The notes: generated from the sequence alone by a model not told the origin. 64,000 bases of DNA from Acinetobacter equi (GCF_001307195.1 NZ_CP012808.1:1364001-1428000), one strand, 5' to 3'. Positions 1 through 10,256 are shown, numbered from the stretch's first letter. Numbers and translations: made by a program.

Positions 1-2
1 TT

Positions 3-29
3 AGTTTGATTTTTGGACTATCTAAATGA
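3..29 (+). CDS. 3' end of an upstream gene, probably the preceding APE-cluster gene (partial)
   Basis: One frame stays open from the window edge and stops at TGA 27-29, which overlaps the next start as ATGA. The other two forward frames stop within the first nine bases. A four-base overlap of this kind is common inside operons and suggests translational coupling. Only eight residues are visible, so identity cannot be read. By comparison with known aryl polyene clusters a ketosynthase would be expected here; that is inference from gene order only. Confidence 0.4.
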   Translation, partial: SLIFGLSK

Positions 30-445
30 TGGATGCACTGCAATTTATTCCACACGAAAAGCCGATGGTTTTTATTAACCATCTTATAGAAGCGAATGAA
101 ACTTCTGCTATTGCAGAATTAATCATTACATCTGATTTAATGTTTTGTGAACAACAAGGTTTACCCACTTGGACAAGTATTGAATTGATGGCGCAAACGG
201 TCAGTGCATATGCAGGTCATCGAGCTAAAGAAACAGGTGGAAAACCTAAAATTGGATTTTTATTAGGTACAAGAAAGTTAACTTTTCCCATTCCTTTTTT
301 TGAATTGGGTGAAACAGTTAAAATTCATGTAGAACAAAATTATGTTCATGAAGGATTGGGGCAATTTAGTTGTCAAATTGAATATCAAACCTACGTATTC
401 AACGCGATGATTAATGTATTTGAACCAAATGATGAAATGGAATGA
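26..445 (+). CDS. apeP: ApeP-like 3-hydroxyacyl-ACP dehydratase (hotdog fold), aryl polyene synthesis
   Basis: A 139-residue single-domain protein resembling the FabZ-like hotdog dehydratases of aryl polyene clusters. The central hotdog helix is visible as SIELMAQTVSAYAG, with Glu at the position expected for the helix acid, followed by GFLLGTRKL and a beta-rich second half. In this pathway the enzyme removes water from 3-hydroxyacyl-ACP so that conjugated double bonds build up. It is followed after 13 bases by a FabG-like reductase and then a ketosynthase, the usual apeP-apeQ-apeR order. The start is ATG 26 or ATG 29; ATG 26 overlaps the upstream stop. Assignment to the APE pathway rests on the neighbours, because a lone hotdog protein would be ambiguous. 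Confidence 0.78.
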   Translation: MMDALQFIPHEKPMVFINHLIEANETSAIAELIITSDLMFCEQQGLPTWTSIELMAQTVSAYAGHRAKETGGKPKIGFLLGTRKLTFPIPFFELGETVKIHVEQNYVHEGLGQFSCQIEYQTYVFNAMINVFEPNDEME

Positions 446-458
446 TTAGAGAATCACT

Positions 459-1184
459 GTGAATAAAAGAATTTTAGTAACGGGTTCAAGCCGTGGTATT
501 GGAAAAGCGATTGCTTTGGAACTAGCAAAATCAGGTTTTGATGTAACTGTTCATGCAAGATCAAGACAACAAGAAGCAGAGCAGGTATGCGAAGAAATAC
601 GAATGCTTGGACGTGAAAGTCATGTTCTTATGTTCGATGTGAATGACCGTGAATTAATTATTCAGCATCTTGAAAATGATATAGCTCAATTTGGGGCTTT
701 TTATGGTGTTGTTTTAAATGCAGGTTTAACACGTGATGGAGCTTTTCCTGCATTAACAGATGATGATTGGGATGATGTGATTTCAACGTCATTAAACGGA
801 TTTTATAATGTTTTAAAACCATTAATGATGCCAATGATTCGCATGAAAAAGGGAGGGCGTATTGTCACGCTTTCTTCAGTGTCGGGCGTAATGGGAAATC
901 GTGGGCAGGTCAATTATAGCGCAGCTAAAGCAGGCTTAATTGGTGCAACTAAGGCACTTGCTTTGGAGCTTGCAAAGCGAAAAATTACGGTTAATTGTGT
1001 CGCACCGGGTTTGATTGAAACAGAAATGGTGACAGAAGAAGTCAAAGAACACGCATTAAAAATGATTCCAATGCAACGCATGGGGCAAGTTGAAGAAGTT
1101 GCAAAAGTGGTAAGATTTTTATGTAGTGATGATGCAAGTTATATCACCCGCCAAGTGATTTCAGTCAATGGAGGGCTGATTTAA
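459..1184 (+). CDS. apeQ: 3-oxoacyl-ACP reductase, FabG/ApeQ-like short-chain dehydrogenase
   Basis: A 241-residue classical short-chain dehydrogenase. It has the N-terminal NADP(H)-binding glycine motif TGSSRGIGKAIA, the NAG motif (LNAGLT), the catalytic Ser in LSSVSG, the Tyr and Lys in NYSAAKAG, and the VAPGLIETEM segment typical of FabG. It reduces 3-ketoacyl-ACP to 3-hydroxyacyl-ACP. The start is GTG 459, set by domain length. The stop codon shares one base with the start of the following ketosynthase (TAATG at 1182-1186), which implies coupled translation. The neighbours on both sides place it in aryl polyene rather than primary fatty-acid synthesis, although the sequence alone would also fit a general FabG. 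Confidence 0.8.
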   Translation: MNKRILVTGSSRGIGKAIALELAKSGFDVTVHARSRQQEAEQVCEEIRMLGRESHVLMFDVNDRELIIQHLENDIAQFGAFYGVVLNAGLTRDGAFPALTDDDWDDVISTSLNGFYNVLKPLMMPMIRMKKGGRIVTLSSVSGVMGNRGQVNYSAAKAGLIGATKALALELAKRKITVNCVAPGLIETEMVTEEVKEHALKMIPMQRMGQVEEVAKVVRFLCSDDASYITRQVISVNGGLI

Positions 1185-2407
1185 TGAAACGTGTTGTCGT
1201 TACAGGAATGTCAGGAATCACATCATTAGGTGAAACGGCAGATCAAATTTTTGAACAGTTTAAATTAGGAAAAAGTGGCATTCGTTATATGTCAGATTGG
1301 GCTGTTTATACCGATTTACGAAGTAAATTGGGTGCTCCTGTGAGTTCATTTACCATTCCAAAGCATTTTAACCGTAAAGTGACACGTGGAATGGGACGTG
1401 TTGCTTTAATGTCTGTTATTAGTGCAGAAAAAGCATTAGAAAATGCAGGATTGTTAAATCATCCAATCCTTTCAAGTGGTGAGGCGGGTGTTGCTTATGG
1501 TTCATCTGCTGGTAGTGTAGATGCGGTTAAAGAGTTTGGTGCAATGCTACTCGATAACAATATGAATCAGCTAAATGCAACGACTTATATTCGAATGATG
1601 TCGCATACCAGTGCTGTGAATATGACGGTTTATTTTGGTTTAAAAGGGCTGACATTACCAACTTCTAGTGCATGTACATCAGGCTCAATGGCAATTGGTC
1701 AGGCATATGAAGCAATTAAATATGGCAAGCAAACATTAATGATTGCAGGTGGTGCAGAAGAAATTAGTGCAGCAGGATCAGCGGTGTTTGATGTGCTGCT
1801 CGCAACAAGTGTGCAAAATGATCATCCTGAAAAAACACCACGACCATTTGATAAAGCACGAGATGGTTTAGTGATTGGTGAAGGTGCAGGTACGTTAATT
1901 TTAGAAGAATACGAACATGCTATTGCACGAGGTGCAACTATTTATGCAGAAATTATCGGTTATGGTAGTAATACTGATGGTCAGCATGTAACGCGTCCAA
2001 ACTCAGAAACAATGGGGCGTTGTATGGAATTAGCATTAAAAGATGCCAATATTTCCATTGATGAAATTGGCTATGTAAATGCACATGGGACTTCTACAGA
2101 TCAAGGTGATATTGCTGAAACACAAGCAACTGCTTTTATTTTAGGTAAAAAGCCGATTAGCTCTTTGAAAAGTTATTTTGGACATACATTAGGTGCTTGT
2201 GGTGCTATTGAAGCATGGCTTGGTATAGAAATGTTATTGCGCCAACAGTTTATTCCTACACTAAACTTAGATGAAATTGATCCTGCATGTGGTGATTTAG
2301 ATTATATTGTAGGACAATCTCGTGAGATTAAAACAGATGTGATGATGAGTAATAATTTTGCCTTTGGTGGAATTAATACATCGCTCTTGTTTAAAAAAAT
2401 GATGTAA
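1184..2407 (+). CDS. apeR: Beta-ketoacyl-ACP synthase, FabF/ApeR-like
   Basis: A 407-residue FabF-type condensing enzyme. The active-site Cys164 lies in TSSACTSGSMAIG, and both catalytic histidines are present, in NAHGTSTDQGD and KSYFGHTLGACG, so it should be active. It extends an acyl-ACP chain by decarboxylative condensation with malonyl-ACP. The order dehydratase-ketoreductase-ketosynthase with overlapping ends matches the 3' part of aryl polyene clusters. These clusters make membrane-bound aryl polyene lipids that protect against oxidative stress and contribute to biofilm. The next gene is 79 bases away, so this may be the last biosynthetic gene of the tightly coupled block. Confidence 0.82.
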   Translation: MKRVVVTGMSGITSLGETADQIFEQFKLGKSGIRYMSDWAVYTDLRSKLGAPVSSFTIPKHFNRKVTRGMGRVALMSVISAEKALENAGLLNHPILSSGEAGVAYGSSAGSVDAVKEFGAMLLDNNMNQLNATTYIRMMSHTSAVNMTVYFGLKGLTLPTSSACTSGSMAIGQAYEAIKYGKQTLMIAGGAEEISAAGSAVFDVLLATSVQNDHPEKTPRPFDKARDGLVIGEGAGTLILEEYEHAIARGATIYAEIIGYGSNTDGQHVTRPNSETMGRCMELALKDANISIDEIGYVNAHGTSTDQGDIAETQATAFILGKKPISSLKSYFGHTLGACGAIEAWLGIEMLLRQQFIPTLNLDEIDPACGDLDYIVGQSREIKTDVMMSNNFAFGGINTSLLFKKMM

Positions 2408-2486
2408 AAGTGAAGGTTAACAAAAACGTATACTTCGCTGCTTTATAGCGTTAAGACATATAAAACCAAGGGGTTAAGGGAATAAA

Positions 2487-2924
2487 ATGATGTTTATTCA
2501 AAAAGTTTCACTATTTGTTGCATTATCTATGGGTGGAATTGTTACTGCACAAGCAGCAGATAAGATGCACGATTATAATTTTCAAGATGCTGTAAGCCGA
2601 GCTGTAGCAGATGGAACTTTAGATGGCTCAGTTAAATTTTATTTAGCAGGTACGAAATCTGGCGGTAAAATGATTGAGCAAGGGGCAGTTACAAATAAAA
2701 AAACCAATGGTTTTGCAAAATCAGCTGAATCATCTTGTGATCATGTATTACGTTCAGCATTAATTCAATTGCAAAACACAGCAAAGGAAAAAGGTGCAAA
2801 TGCAGTAACGAATATTGTCAGTTATTACAAAGCCAAAGAAACCAAAAGCACAACGACTTATCAATGTGCTAAAGGAACGGCACTTGCTGGTGTTGCTTTA
2901 AAAGGTGATTTAGTTAAATTTTAA
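2487..2924 (+). CDS. Small secreted protein, possibly RcsF/YbjQ-like fold
   Basis: A 145-residue protein with a clear Sec signal peptide (hydrophobic segment ending VTAQAA, predicted cleavage near residue 23). Similar Acinetobacter proteins are often labelled excinuclease ATPase subunit, which nothing here supports: there is no Walker motif and no zinc finger. The mature part has only two cysteines, about residues 84 and 127, and a segment KEKGANAVTNIVSYYK that recalls the GANAV pattern of the RcsF/YbjQ heavy-metal-binding fold. The two cysteines could form one periplasmic disulfide. It sits between the APE synthase genes and the phosphopantetheinyl transferase and is followed by a terminator. 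The function is unknown. Confidence 0.7.
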   Translation: MMFIQKVSLFVALSMGGIVTAQAADKMHDYNFQDAVSRAVADGTLDGSVKFYLAGTKSGGKMIEQGAVTNKKTNGFAKSAESSCDHVLRSALIQLQNTAKEKGANAVTNIVSYYKAKETKSTTTYQCAKGTALAGVALKGDLVKF

Positions 2925-2944
2925 AGTTTAACTATTTAAAAAAT

Positions 2945-2986
2945 AAAAAGACTTCTTTCATGATGCGATATGGGGAAGTCTTTTTT
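2945..2986 (+). terminator. Rho-independent terminator after the small secreted protein
   Basis: The arms AAAAAGACTTC and GAAGTC followed by TTTTTT form a stem with a run of T on the + strand. It lies 20 bases after the stop at 2924 and just before the PPTase gene, so the PPTase probably depends on read-through or has its own promoter. Confidence 0.75.
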
Positions 2987-3018
2987 ATATTGAGTTGGAT
3001 GAAAGGAGAAAACAGCAG

Positions 3019-3660
3019 ATGATGACCATTTTTACTTATCCTCTAGCTCAAGTTTTGTTGAAAAATAAAACAGACTTTACTGATATTCGAAGTTTTAATT
3101 TGTATAAAAAAAATGAAATTTATCAACTAAGAAATAAGCATTTGAGCCAAATTTTAAATAAAGAAATTTTAAATGAAGATTTCAGTGTAACAGAGTGGGG
3201 GAAACCATATTTAACTCACGATGAAGAATTAGCTTTTAATCATACGCATAGTCAAAATAATTATGCTTTAGCAATCAGTCAAAGTTATGCCGATATTGGT
3301 ATTGATGTTGAAGATTTAACACGTCAAGTTCGTTATGAGGCATTGGCTAAACATGCATTTCATCCGAATGAATTATATGTATGGCAATTATCTGATTATT
3401 CAAAAGAATATTGGTTTAAAGTTTGGACGACAAAAGAGGCTGTTTTAAAAGCATCTGGATTAGGTATTCGTATCAGTTTAAATGAATTAGATACACAGGT
3501 ATCTTTAGAGCAGAATATGGGTCAATGTCATCATGCTGCGATAGGTACATTGCAATATCAAAATTTTTTATTCAATAACATGATGCTAACTGTTGCATGG
3601 GTAAAGTGCGAAAGTGAATCTGAAAAAAAATGGCCAAATATTGAAATTGTTTCACATTAA
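3019..3660 (+). CDS. 4'-phosphopantetheinyl transferase, Sfp type
   Basis: This protein transfers the phosphopantetheine arm of CoA to a carrier protein. The two signature motifs of the Sfp/AcpT superfamily are visible: GIDVEDLTR (Mg-binding Asp and Glu) and WTTKEAVLKASGLGI (the W-x-x-KEA core). The start is taken at ATG 3019 because AAAGGAG lies about ten bases upstream; an upstream TTG at 2995 is also in frame but lies before that ribosome-binding site. The resulting 213 residues suit the family. Its place beside the APE genes suggests that it activates the carrier proteins of that cluster, although it could also serve other carrier proteins. It converges on secF. Confidence 0.85.
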   Translation: MMTIFTYPLAQVLLKNKTDFTDIRSFNLYKKNEIYQLRNKHLSQILNKEILNEDFSVTEWGKPYLTHDEELAFNHTHSQNNYALAISQSYADIGIDVEDLTRQVRYEALAKHAFHPNELYVWQLSDYSKEYWFKVWTTKEAVLKASGLGIRISLNELDTQVSLEQNMGQCHHAAIGTLQYQNFLFNNMMLTVAWVKCESESEKKWPNIEIVSH

Positions 3661-3686
3661 AAAAGCCCATCCGAAGATGAGCTTTA
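3659..3686 (-). terminator. Terminator of the yajC-secD-secF operon
   Basis: Read on the minus strand, AAAGCTCATC-TTCG-GATGGGCTTTTTT forms a ten-pair stem (one G-U) closed by a TTCG tetraloop and followed by six T. It lies just beyond the secF stop and also abuts the convergent PPTase stop. Confidence 0.8.
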
Positions 3687-3703
3687 TTTGGTTTTAAATT
3701 GGT

Positions 3704-4672
3704 TTATTGAACTTCTTCTTCATCAAATTCAGGTTTAACTTGAACAATAAAGTCTTGGCGGTTTAGACCACGCCATAAAGCGAAAGCTGTACCAATGTAG
3801 ATAGATGAATATGTACCAACAAAAACACCAATACACATTGCAACAGAGAACCATTTAAGACCATCGCCACCTAAGAACATCATTGCAAGTACAACGAGTA
3901 AAAGTGTCATAGATGTATGGATGGTACGACGTAAGGTTTCAGTTAAAGCAATGTTGACAATTTCCAGCGGTGTTGCGCCACGAATCTTACGGAAGTTTTC
4001 ACGAATACGGTCAGATACAACGATGTTATCGTTTAATGAGAAACCAATAATCGCAAGTAATGCCGCTAATACTGTTAAATCAAATGGCCATTGCATCATT
4101 GCAAACACACCTAGTGTCACAATGATATCGTGGAATAATGATAAAACAGCCCCCATCGCAAGTTTAAACTCAAAGCGAATAGTGACATAAACCAACATAA
4201 GAATAAGTGCTAATGCAACAGCACCAGCCGAACGTAGATAAAGTTCATTACCTACTTGTCCGCCAACCATATCTACTTTATTTACTTCAACTGTGTTATT
4301 TGGCAATTGCACAGCAGTGTTAATAATTTGAGTAAGGTTTTCAACTTCCATGCCTTCTTGAACAGGCATACGTACCATAAGATCTTGGTTAGATCCTAAA
4401 GTTTGTACGACAGGATCATGGAAACCTGCTTGAGTCAGCGCATTAACAACTTGATTAGATTGAACGGGTTGGCTGTAGTTTAACTCGGCAGAAATACCAC
4501 CAGTAAAGTCTAAGCCTAAGTTTAATCCTTTGGTTGCAATAAAGAAGATACTTGCGATGGTTAAAACGATAGAAAGCAAAGCCGCAGGCAGAGCAATCTT
4601 CATAAATGGAATCACGCGTTCTTCTTCAGGGCGTCCGTATTGTTTTGAATCGAGTTGAGTATTTTCAGTCAT
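3704..4672 (-). CDS. secF: Protein translocase subunit SecF
   Basis: A 322-residue inner-membrane protein of the RND-like SecDF export motor, which uses proton flow to help pull secreted proteins across the membrane after SecYEG/SecA. It shows the first membrane span near residues 27-48, the periplasmic entry segment GLDFTGGISAELNY, a cluster of five C-terminal spans, and the family motif GFSLNDNIVVSDRIRENFR. The length matches the family. It starts 11 bases after secD stops, so the two are co-transcribed with yajC. A strong terminator follows. Confidence 0.97.
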   Translation of the reverse strand: MTENTQLDSKQYGRPEEERVIPFMKIALPAALLSIVLTIASIFFIATKGLNLGLDFTGGISAELNYSQPVQSNQVVNALTQAGFHDPVVQTLGSNQDLMVRMPVQEGMEVENLTQIINTAVQLPNNTVEVNKVDMVGGQVGNELYLRSAGAVALALILMLVYVTIRFEFKLAMGAVLSLFHDIIVTLGVFAMMQWPFDLTVLAALLAIIGFSLNDNIVVSDRIRENFRKIRGATPLEIVNIALTETLRRTIHTSMTLLLVVLAMMFLGGDGLKWFSVAMCIGVFVGTYSSIYIGTAFALWRGLNRQDFIVQVKPEFDEEEVQ

Positions 4673-4683
4673 TTTTGATCTCC

Positions 4684-6582
4684 TTAAATGCTCAACTTTT
4701 TCAAGTTACGACGTTTACCATAAATAATTTGTACGATTGCACGAGTTACTGTAATTGCAGTAAACATAGAACAAACAATACCAATCATTAACGTTACCGC
4801 AAAGCCTTTAATAGGACCTGTACCGATAGCGAATAAGATAAATGCAACTAAGAAAGTTGTTAAGTTTGAGTCAAAAATGGTGTTATATGCACGATCATAA
4901 CCCGCCACAATGGCTTGTTTTGGAGATGCACCCCATTTCATTTCTTCTCGTATACGCTCACATATGAGTACGTTGGCGTCGACGGCCATACCAATGGTAA
5001 TTACGATACCTGCAATACCAGGTAATGTAAGTGATGCACCAATCCAAGACATGACTGTTAAAATCATGGCTAAGTTAAAGACAAGCGCAAAGTTGGCAAT
5101 GATACCGAATAGACGGAAGAATACCACCATCCAAATCGCAACGAGTAAGAAGCCAATTTGAGTTGACAATACACCTTTATCAATGTTTTCTTGACCAAGG
5201 CTAGGGCCAATTACACGTTCTTCAACAAAGTACATTGGCGCAGCTAAAGCACCAGCACGAAGCATTAATGCAAGTTCAGCAGCTTCTTGAGGAGAGCTTA
5301 GACCTGTAATACGGAATTGTGATCCTAATACAGCTTGAACCGTTGCAGCATTAATAATGACAGATTCTGTATATGGTGTACGAACTTCAGTTTGAACACC
5401 TGTTTCTGGATCTTGTACGTAGTTAATTTTTTGTTTATTTTCAATAAACAAAACAGCCATACGTTTGCCCACAGCATTTCGTGTAGCATCTGCCATAAGC
5501 TTACCGCCAGCAGAATCCAAAGTAATATTTACTTCAGCGCCACCAGTATCTTGGCTAAAGCCACTAGATGCATTTTGAACACGTTCACCTGTTAAAATAC
5601 GGTTACGGTTTAACAATAGTTGACGACCGCTGTCTAAAGACTCGTAAGCAAAAGCTTCTGTTCCTGGAGGAACAGCACCTTGTACTTGACCTGTGTAAGG
5701 ATCAATTGTTTGATCATTTAAGTCAGATACTAAACGGAATTCTAAGTTCGCTGTACGACCTAAAACACGTTTTGCTTCAGCTGTATCTTGAACACCAGGT
5801 AATTCAACAACAATACGATTGCTACCTTGAGTTTGAACTAACGCTTCAGCAACACCTAATTCATTGATACGATTACGTAAAGTTGTTAAGTTTTGGTTGA
5901 CAGCATAAGATTCAATTTCTTGCTTACGTGCTGGTGTATACGCTAAACGTAATGTTGCACCTTCAGGAGTTGCAACAGCTTGCTGAGTATATTCATTGCC
6001 ATTACGACGCAAGAAATCCATAGCCGCTTCACGATCTGATGTATTCGCGAATTGAACGTTAATCGTATTGTTGTTTAAAGATAAACTATTAAATTTAATT
6101 TTATTATCGCGGAATTGACGACGAAGATCCGTAGTGGATGTTTCCATACGTTGTGCAATTGCTTTATCCATATCCACTTCAAGTAAGAAGTGAACACCAC
6201 CACGTAAGTCGAGGCCGAGTTTCATTGGTTTAGCACCAATTTTTTGTAGCCATTCTGGAGTGGTTGGAGCTAAGTTAAGAGCAACAACATAGTCATCACC
6301 TAAACCACGACGTAATGCTTCCTTCGCTTTTAATTGTGCTTCTGAACTATCAACACGCAAAAGTGCGGCATTATTGGTAAAGGTATTATCGTGACTAGCA
6401 ATTTTTTCGCTTTTTAAAATTTGCTCTGCTTTTTGTAAGATGCTTTGATCAATTTGAGTACCAGCTTTGGCACCGGAAATTTGAACAGCAGGTTCATCTG
6501 GATACAAACTTGGCAGGGCATATAAAGTACTTATCACTAAAACAACAATGATAAGTAGATATTTCCATGCTGGGTAACGCAT
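4684..6582 (-). CDS. secD: Protein translocase subunit SecD
   Basis: A 632-residue partner of SecF. It has an N-terminal membrane anchor (residues about 7-25), the motif GLDLRGGVHFLLEVD, a large periplasmic P1 domain with the head region, and a C-terminal bundle with GMAVDANVLICERIREEM, the SecD counterpart of the SecF motif. It drives late steps of preprotein translocation using the proton gradient. It lies between yajC (54 bases upstream) and secF (11 bases downstream), the standard order in gammaproteobacteria. The length is slightly above the E. coli protein, with no sign of truncation. Confidence 0.97.
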   Translation of the reverse strand: MRYPAWKYLLIIVVLVISTLYALPSLYPDEPAVQISGAKAGTQIDQSILQKAEQILKSEKIASHDNTFTNNAALLRVDSSEAQLKAKEALRRGLGDDYVVALNLAPTTPEWLQKIGAKPMKLGLDLRGGVHFLLEVDMDKAIAQRMETSTTDLRRQFRDNKIKFNSLSLNNNTINVQFANTSDREAAMDFLRRNGNEYTQQAVATPEGATLRLAYTPARKQEIESYAVNQNLTTLRNRINELGVAEALVQTQGSNRIVVELPGVQDTAEAKRVLGRTANLEFRLVSDLNDQTIDPYTGQVQGAVPPGTEAFAYESLDSGRQLLLNRNRILTGERVQNASSGFSQDTGGAEVNITLDSAGGKLMADATRNAVGKRMAVLFIENKQKINYVQDPETGVQTEVRTPYTESVIINAATVQAVLGSQFRITGLSSPQEAAELALMLRAGALAAPMYFVEERVIGPSLGQENIDKGVLSTQIGFLLVAIWMVVFFRLFGIIANFALVFNLAMILTVMSWIGASLTLPGIAGIVITIGMAVDANVLICERIREEMKWGASPKQAIVAGYDRAYNTIFDSNLTTFLVAFILFAIGTGPIKGFAVTLMIGIVCSMFTAITVTRAIVQIIYGKRRNLKKLSI

Positions 6583-6636
6583 TTATTTTCTTCTTAAAAT
6601 GAAAGTAGCCGTGCCAAAAGCACGACTATTTTTTGA

Positions 6637-6966
6637 TTAAAGACTATTGAGAGTACCTTCTGGTAAAACTGAAACAACACTTGCGCGTTGAACTTTCACT
6701 TCTACACCACGACTTAACTCAACAACTGCAAAATCACCTTCAATTTTAGTGATTTTCCCCATTAAACCACCAGCAAAAACAACTTCACTACCAACACCTA
6801 GGCTTTCAATTAAAGAGCGATGTTCTTTTGCGCGTTTTGATTGAGGACGCCAGATTAAAAAGTAGAAAATTGCAACAAAAACAGCAATCATTAATACGTT
6901 AGCCATTAGGCCAGGTTGTTGTGCTGTTTCACCAGCTGCATGAGCAGTAGCAATAAAAAGGCTCAT
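6637..6966 (-). CDS. yajC: Preprotein translocase subunit YajC
   Basis: A 109-residue single-span inner-membrane protein associated with SecDF. The membrane segment (LMANVLMIAVFVAIFYFLIW) is followed by the conserved RPQSKRAKEHR basic stretch and a small beta domain with GGLMGKITKIEGDFAVVEL. It is the first gene of the yajC-secD-secF unit. The upstream gene on the same strand is tgt, 102 bases away, an arrangement conserved from E. coli (queA-tgt-yajC-secD-secF). Confidence 0.95.
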   Translation of the reverse strand: MSLFIATAHAAGETAQQPGLMANVLMIAVFVAIFYFLIWRPQSKRAKEHRSLIESLGVGSEVVFAGGLMGKITKIEGDFAVVELSRGVEVKVQRASVVSVLPEGTLNSL

Positions 6967-7068
6967 TTGATCTTCCTAAATAAAAATTAGTAATTAACTA
7001 TATGATTCATAAATTGGTTGAATAGCAATTTACATGGTCTTTAAGCTCAGCGCAAATGCTGAACGATA

Positions 7069-8298
<1,230 letters not shown>

Positions 8299-8420
8299 TT
8301 AAAGCTGTAATTCTTAAAATAAATAATGAATAAAATATGAAAGATAAGACATGTTTTTTCATTGAATAATGCTACAAAATGCAGAGGTTAATGTAATTTG
8401 TAGCAGATCAAAATTAGTTA

Positions 8421-8846
8421 TTATTCAGATGAAGATGATTTTCTAAAACGTGTAAAAAAGTAGCCAACAATTATTAGAATCAGAATATACATTCCAAATT
8501 TATTCCAAAAATTGCGTTGCATTTTATCTTCTTGAAATTCTGGTTTAGACTTTAAATATTCTGTGACAACTTCTGGCAATTCATAATAGGTATCTTTTTC
8601 ACTTGGATTAATTCCGACAAGTGAGCAATCCCAAATTCTAAAATCTGCCCATAATATGCCAAAGTGACTACATTTATACCCAACTTGAAAGTTTTTAAAA
8701 TCTTCATCTTGTTCTATAATTTCTTGAGGAAATGCTGCTACAGGAAACATTTCATCTCCTGTATTGATAATAAAAAATCCTTTTGCTTGAGCTGTGTTAT
8801 GCAATAAAAAAGTAATGCATAAAATAAAAAATATCTTATTAATCAT
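8421..8846 (-). CDS. Hypothetical exported protein with a C-terminal membrane anchor
   Basis: A 141-residue protein not recognised as any named family. An N-terminal signal peptide (FFILCITFLL, ending AQA) is followed by a soluble domain with two cysteines (VGYKCSHFG and RIWDCSLVG, a likely disulfide pair) and a hydrophobic segment near residues 115-133 before a basic tail. This predicts a periplasmic domain tethered to the inner membrane by its C-terminus. It interrupts the usual queA-tgt neighbourhood, with 224 bases to tgt and 192 bases to queA, so it is probably transcribed separately. Confidence 0.7.
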   Translation of the reverse strand: MINKIFFILCITFLLHNTAQAKGFFIINTGDEMFPVAAFPQEIIEQDEDFKNFQVGYKCSHFGILWADFRIWDCSLVGINPSEKDTYYELPEVVTEYLKSKPEFQEDKMQRNFWNKFGMYILILIIVGYFFTRFRKSSSSE

Positions 8847-8986
8847 TTGGATAATCCTGTTTTTATTAATTTTTAATATAGCGAATATGGTTATATCTAT
8901 CTGGGTATTATATATACAAATTTGAAGTAATAAATAGGGCTTATTATTTAATAATTTGAAATATTTTTTTTAATTAAATTATAATA

Positions 8987-9024
8987 TTAAGCCTAAAGGA
9001 TCAGAATTTATTCTTTAGGCTTAA
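8987..9024. terminator. Twelve-pair hairpin after queA
   Basis: TTAAGCCTAAAG and CTTTAGGCTTAA pair perfectly around a 14-base loop, 15 bases beyond the queA stop. The T run on the minus strand is poor, so it may end queA transcription weakly or protect the mRNA end. Confidence 0.55.
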
Positions 9025-9038
9025 AGGCTTTTACATCA

Positions 9039-10076
9039 TTATTTTGCTTGATTATCTATTAGCATTGCATCTCCATAACTAAAGAAACGATATTTTTCAG
9101 TCACTGCATGATTGTAGGCATTTAAAATATTGTCACGATTCGATAAAGCAGAAACAAGCATCAAAAGTGTTGATTCTGGTAAGTGGAAGTTGGTAATTAA
9201 ACGATCAACCACTTTAAATTCATAACCAGGATAAATAAAGATTTGTGTATCACCAGTCCAGCCTTTAAGTTCACCACCATTGGCTTGAGCAGCACTTTCA
9301 GTGGCACGTGTTGCAGTCGTACCTACAGCAATGACTCTATTCCCACGTGCTTTAGTTTCTTTAATGAGTTGCATTGAGGCATCTGAAACATCACACCATT
9401 CGCTATGCATAATATGATTTTCAATATCATTTGTACGAACAGGAAGGAAGGTGCCAGCACCAACATGTAATGTAACAAAGGTTTTATTAATACCTTTTTC
9501 TTCTAATTTTTTAAGTAAGACTTCATCAAAATGTAGACTTGCTGTAGGAGCTGCAACACTAGCTAATTTCGTAGGATCATTGAATACGGTCTGATAACGT
9601 TCAGTGTCAATATCTTCAGCTTCACGATTAAAATATGGTGGAATAGGGAGGCTACCATATTGATCAAGTACATCTAAAATAGGCTGTGAAAACTCAACAA
9701 TAAATAAATTTTCGTGACGTCCTTGAACAGTAACTTTTACTTGATCTTCACCAATAAAAAGTTCAGCACCAGGTTTTGGTGAATTGCTCGCTTTAATATG
9801 ACAATGAGCAATAAACTTATCTTGCATTCGTTCTACGAGTACTTCAACAGCACCACCCGTTGCTCTTTTTCCTTTAAGGCGAGCTTTCATTACTTTTGTA
9901 TCATTGAGAACAAGTAAGTCACCTGGTGAAAGTAAATCTAAAATATCAGTGAACTGATGGTCATGATATGTACCATTTGCATCTAAATGCAAAAGTCTAG
10001 ATGCACTACGAGTTTTTAAAGGATAGCGAGCAATAAGCTCATCAGGAAGATCAAAATTAAAATCTGAAAGTTGCAT
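9039..10076 (-). CDS. queA: S-adenosylmethionine:tRNA ribosyltransferase-isomerase QueA
   Basis: This enzyme moves the ribosyl group of SAM onto preQ1 in tRNA, forming epoxyqueuosine. The start is set at ATG 10076, giving 345 residues beginning [20 protein letters not shown], the family N-terminus. A longer open frame to 10253 would run through the divergent tRNA promoter and has no homology-like content. Family motifs seen are [38 protein letters not shown] and [16 protein letters not shown]. It is the first gene of a minus-strand series leading to tgt and secDF. Confidence 0.96.
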   Translation of the reverse strand: MQLSDFNFDLPDELIARYPLKTRSASRLLHLDANGTYHDHQFTDILDLLSPGDLLVLNDTKVMKARLKGKRATGGAVEVLVERMQDKFIAHCHIKASNSPKPGAELFIGEDQVKVTVQGRHENLFIVEFSQPILDVLDQYGSLPIPPYFNREAEDIDTERYQTVFNDPTKLASVAAPTASLHFDEVLLKKLEEKGINKTFVTLHVGAGTFLPVRTNDIENHIMHSEWCDVSDASMQLIKETKARGNRVIAVGTTATRATESAAQANGGELKGWTGDTQIFIYPGYEFKVVDRLITNFHLPESTLLMLVSALSNRDNILNAYNHAVTEKYRFFSYGDAMLIDNQAK

Positions 10077-10213
10077 GATAACGCGCGTAAATAACTGAGA
10101 TTTGGAAATACCACGTAGTATATGCCTTTTTAAACAAAGTAGATGGATTTGTTTATTGTTAAGGCAAAAAAAAATAAAATGATTTAAAAATAGACAAATG
10201 TGGGGAGCTAGGA

Positions 10214-10241
10214 TTGACAACAGCTCTAAACAGTTTAATAT
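10214..10241 (+). promoter_or_regulatory. Sigma-70 promoter of tRNA-Leu
   Basis: TTGACA at 10214-10219 and TAATAT at 10236-10241 are separated by 16 bases, and the mature tRNA begins 15 bases after the -10 box. The perfect -35 suits a stable RNA gene. Confidence 0.6.
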
Positions 10242-10256
10242 ACGCCTCAACACCTT

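Noticed and set aside
2487-2924. Excinuclease ATPase subunit annotation
   Set aside because: The protein is a 145-residue exported protein without Walker or zinc motifs, so the name is not supported.
5335-5867. Two open frames antisense to secD
   Set aside because: They are Cys/Asn/Leu-rich shadow frames within a strongly conserved secD region, with no ribosome-binding site or family match.
10077-10253. N-terminal extension of queA of about 59 residues
   Set aside because: It has no family similarity, overlaps the divergent tRNA-Leu promoter and ends at the tRNA. The true family start is ATG 10076.
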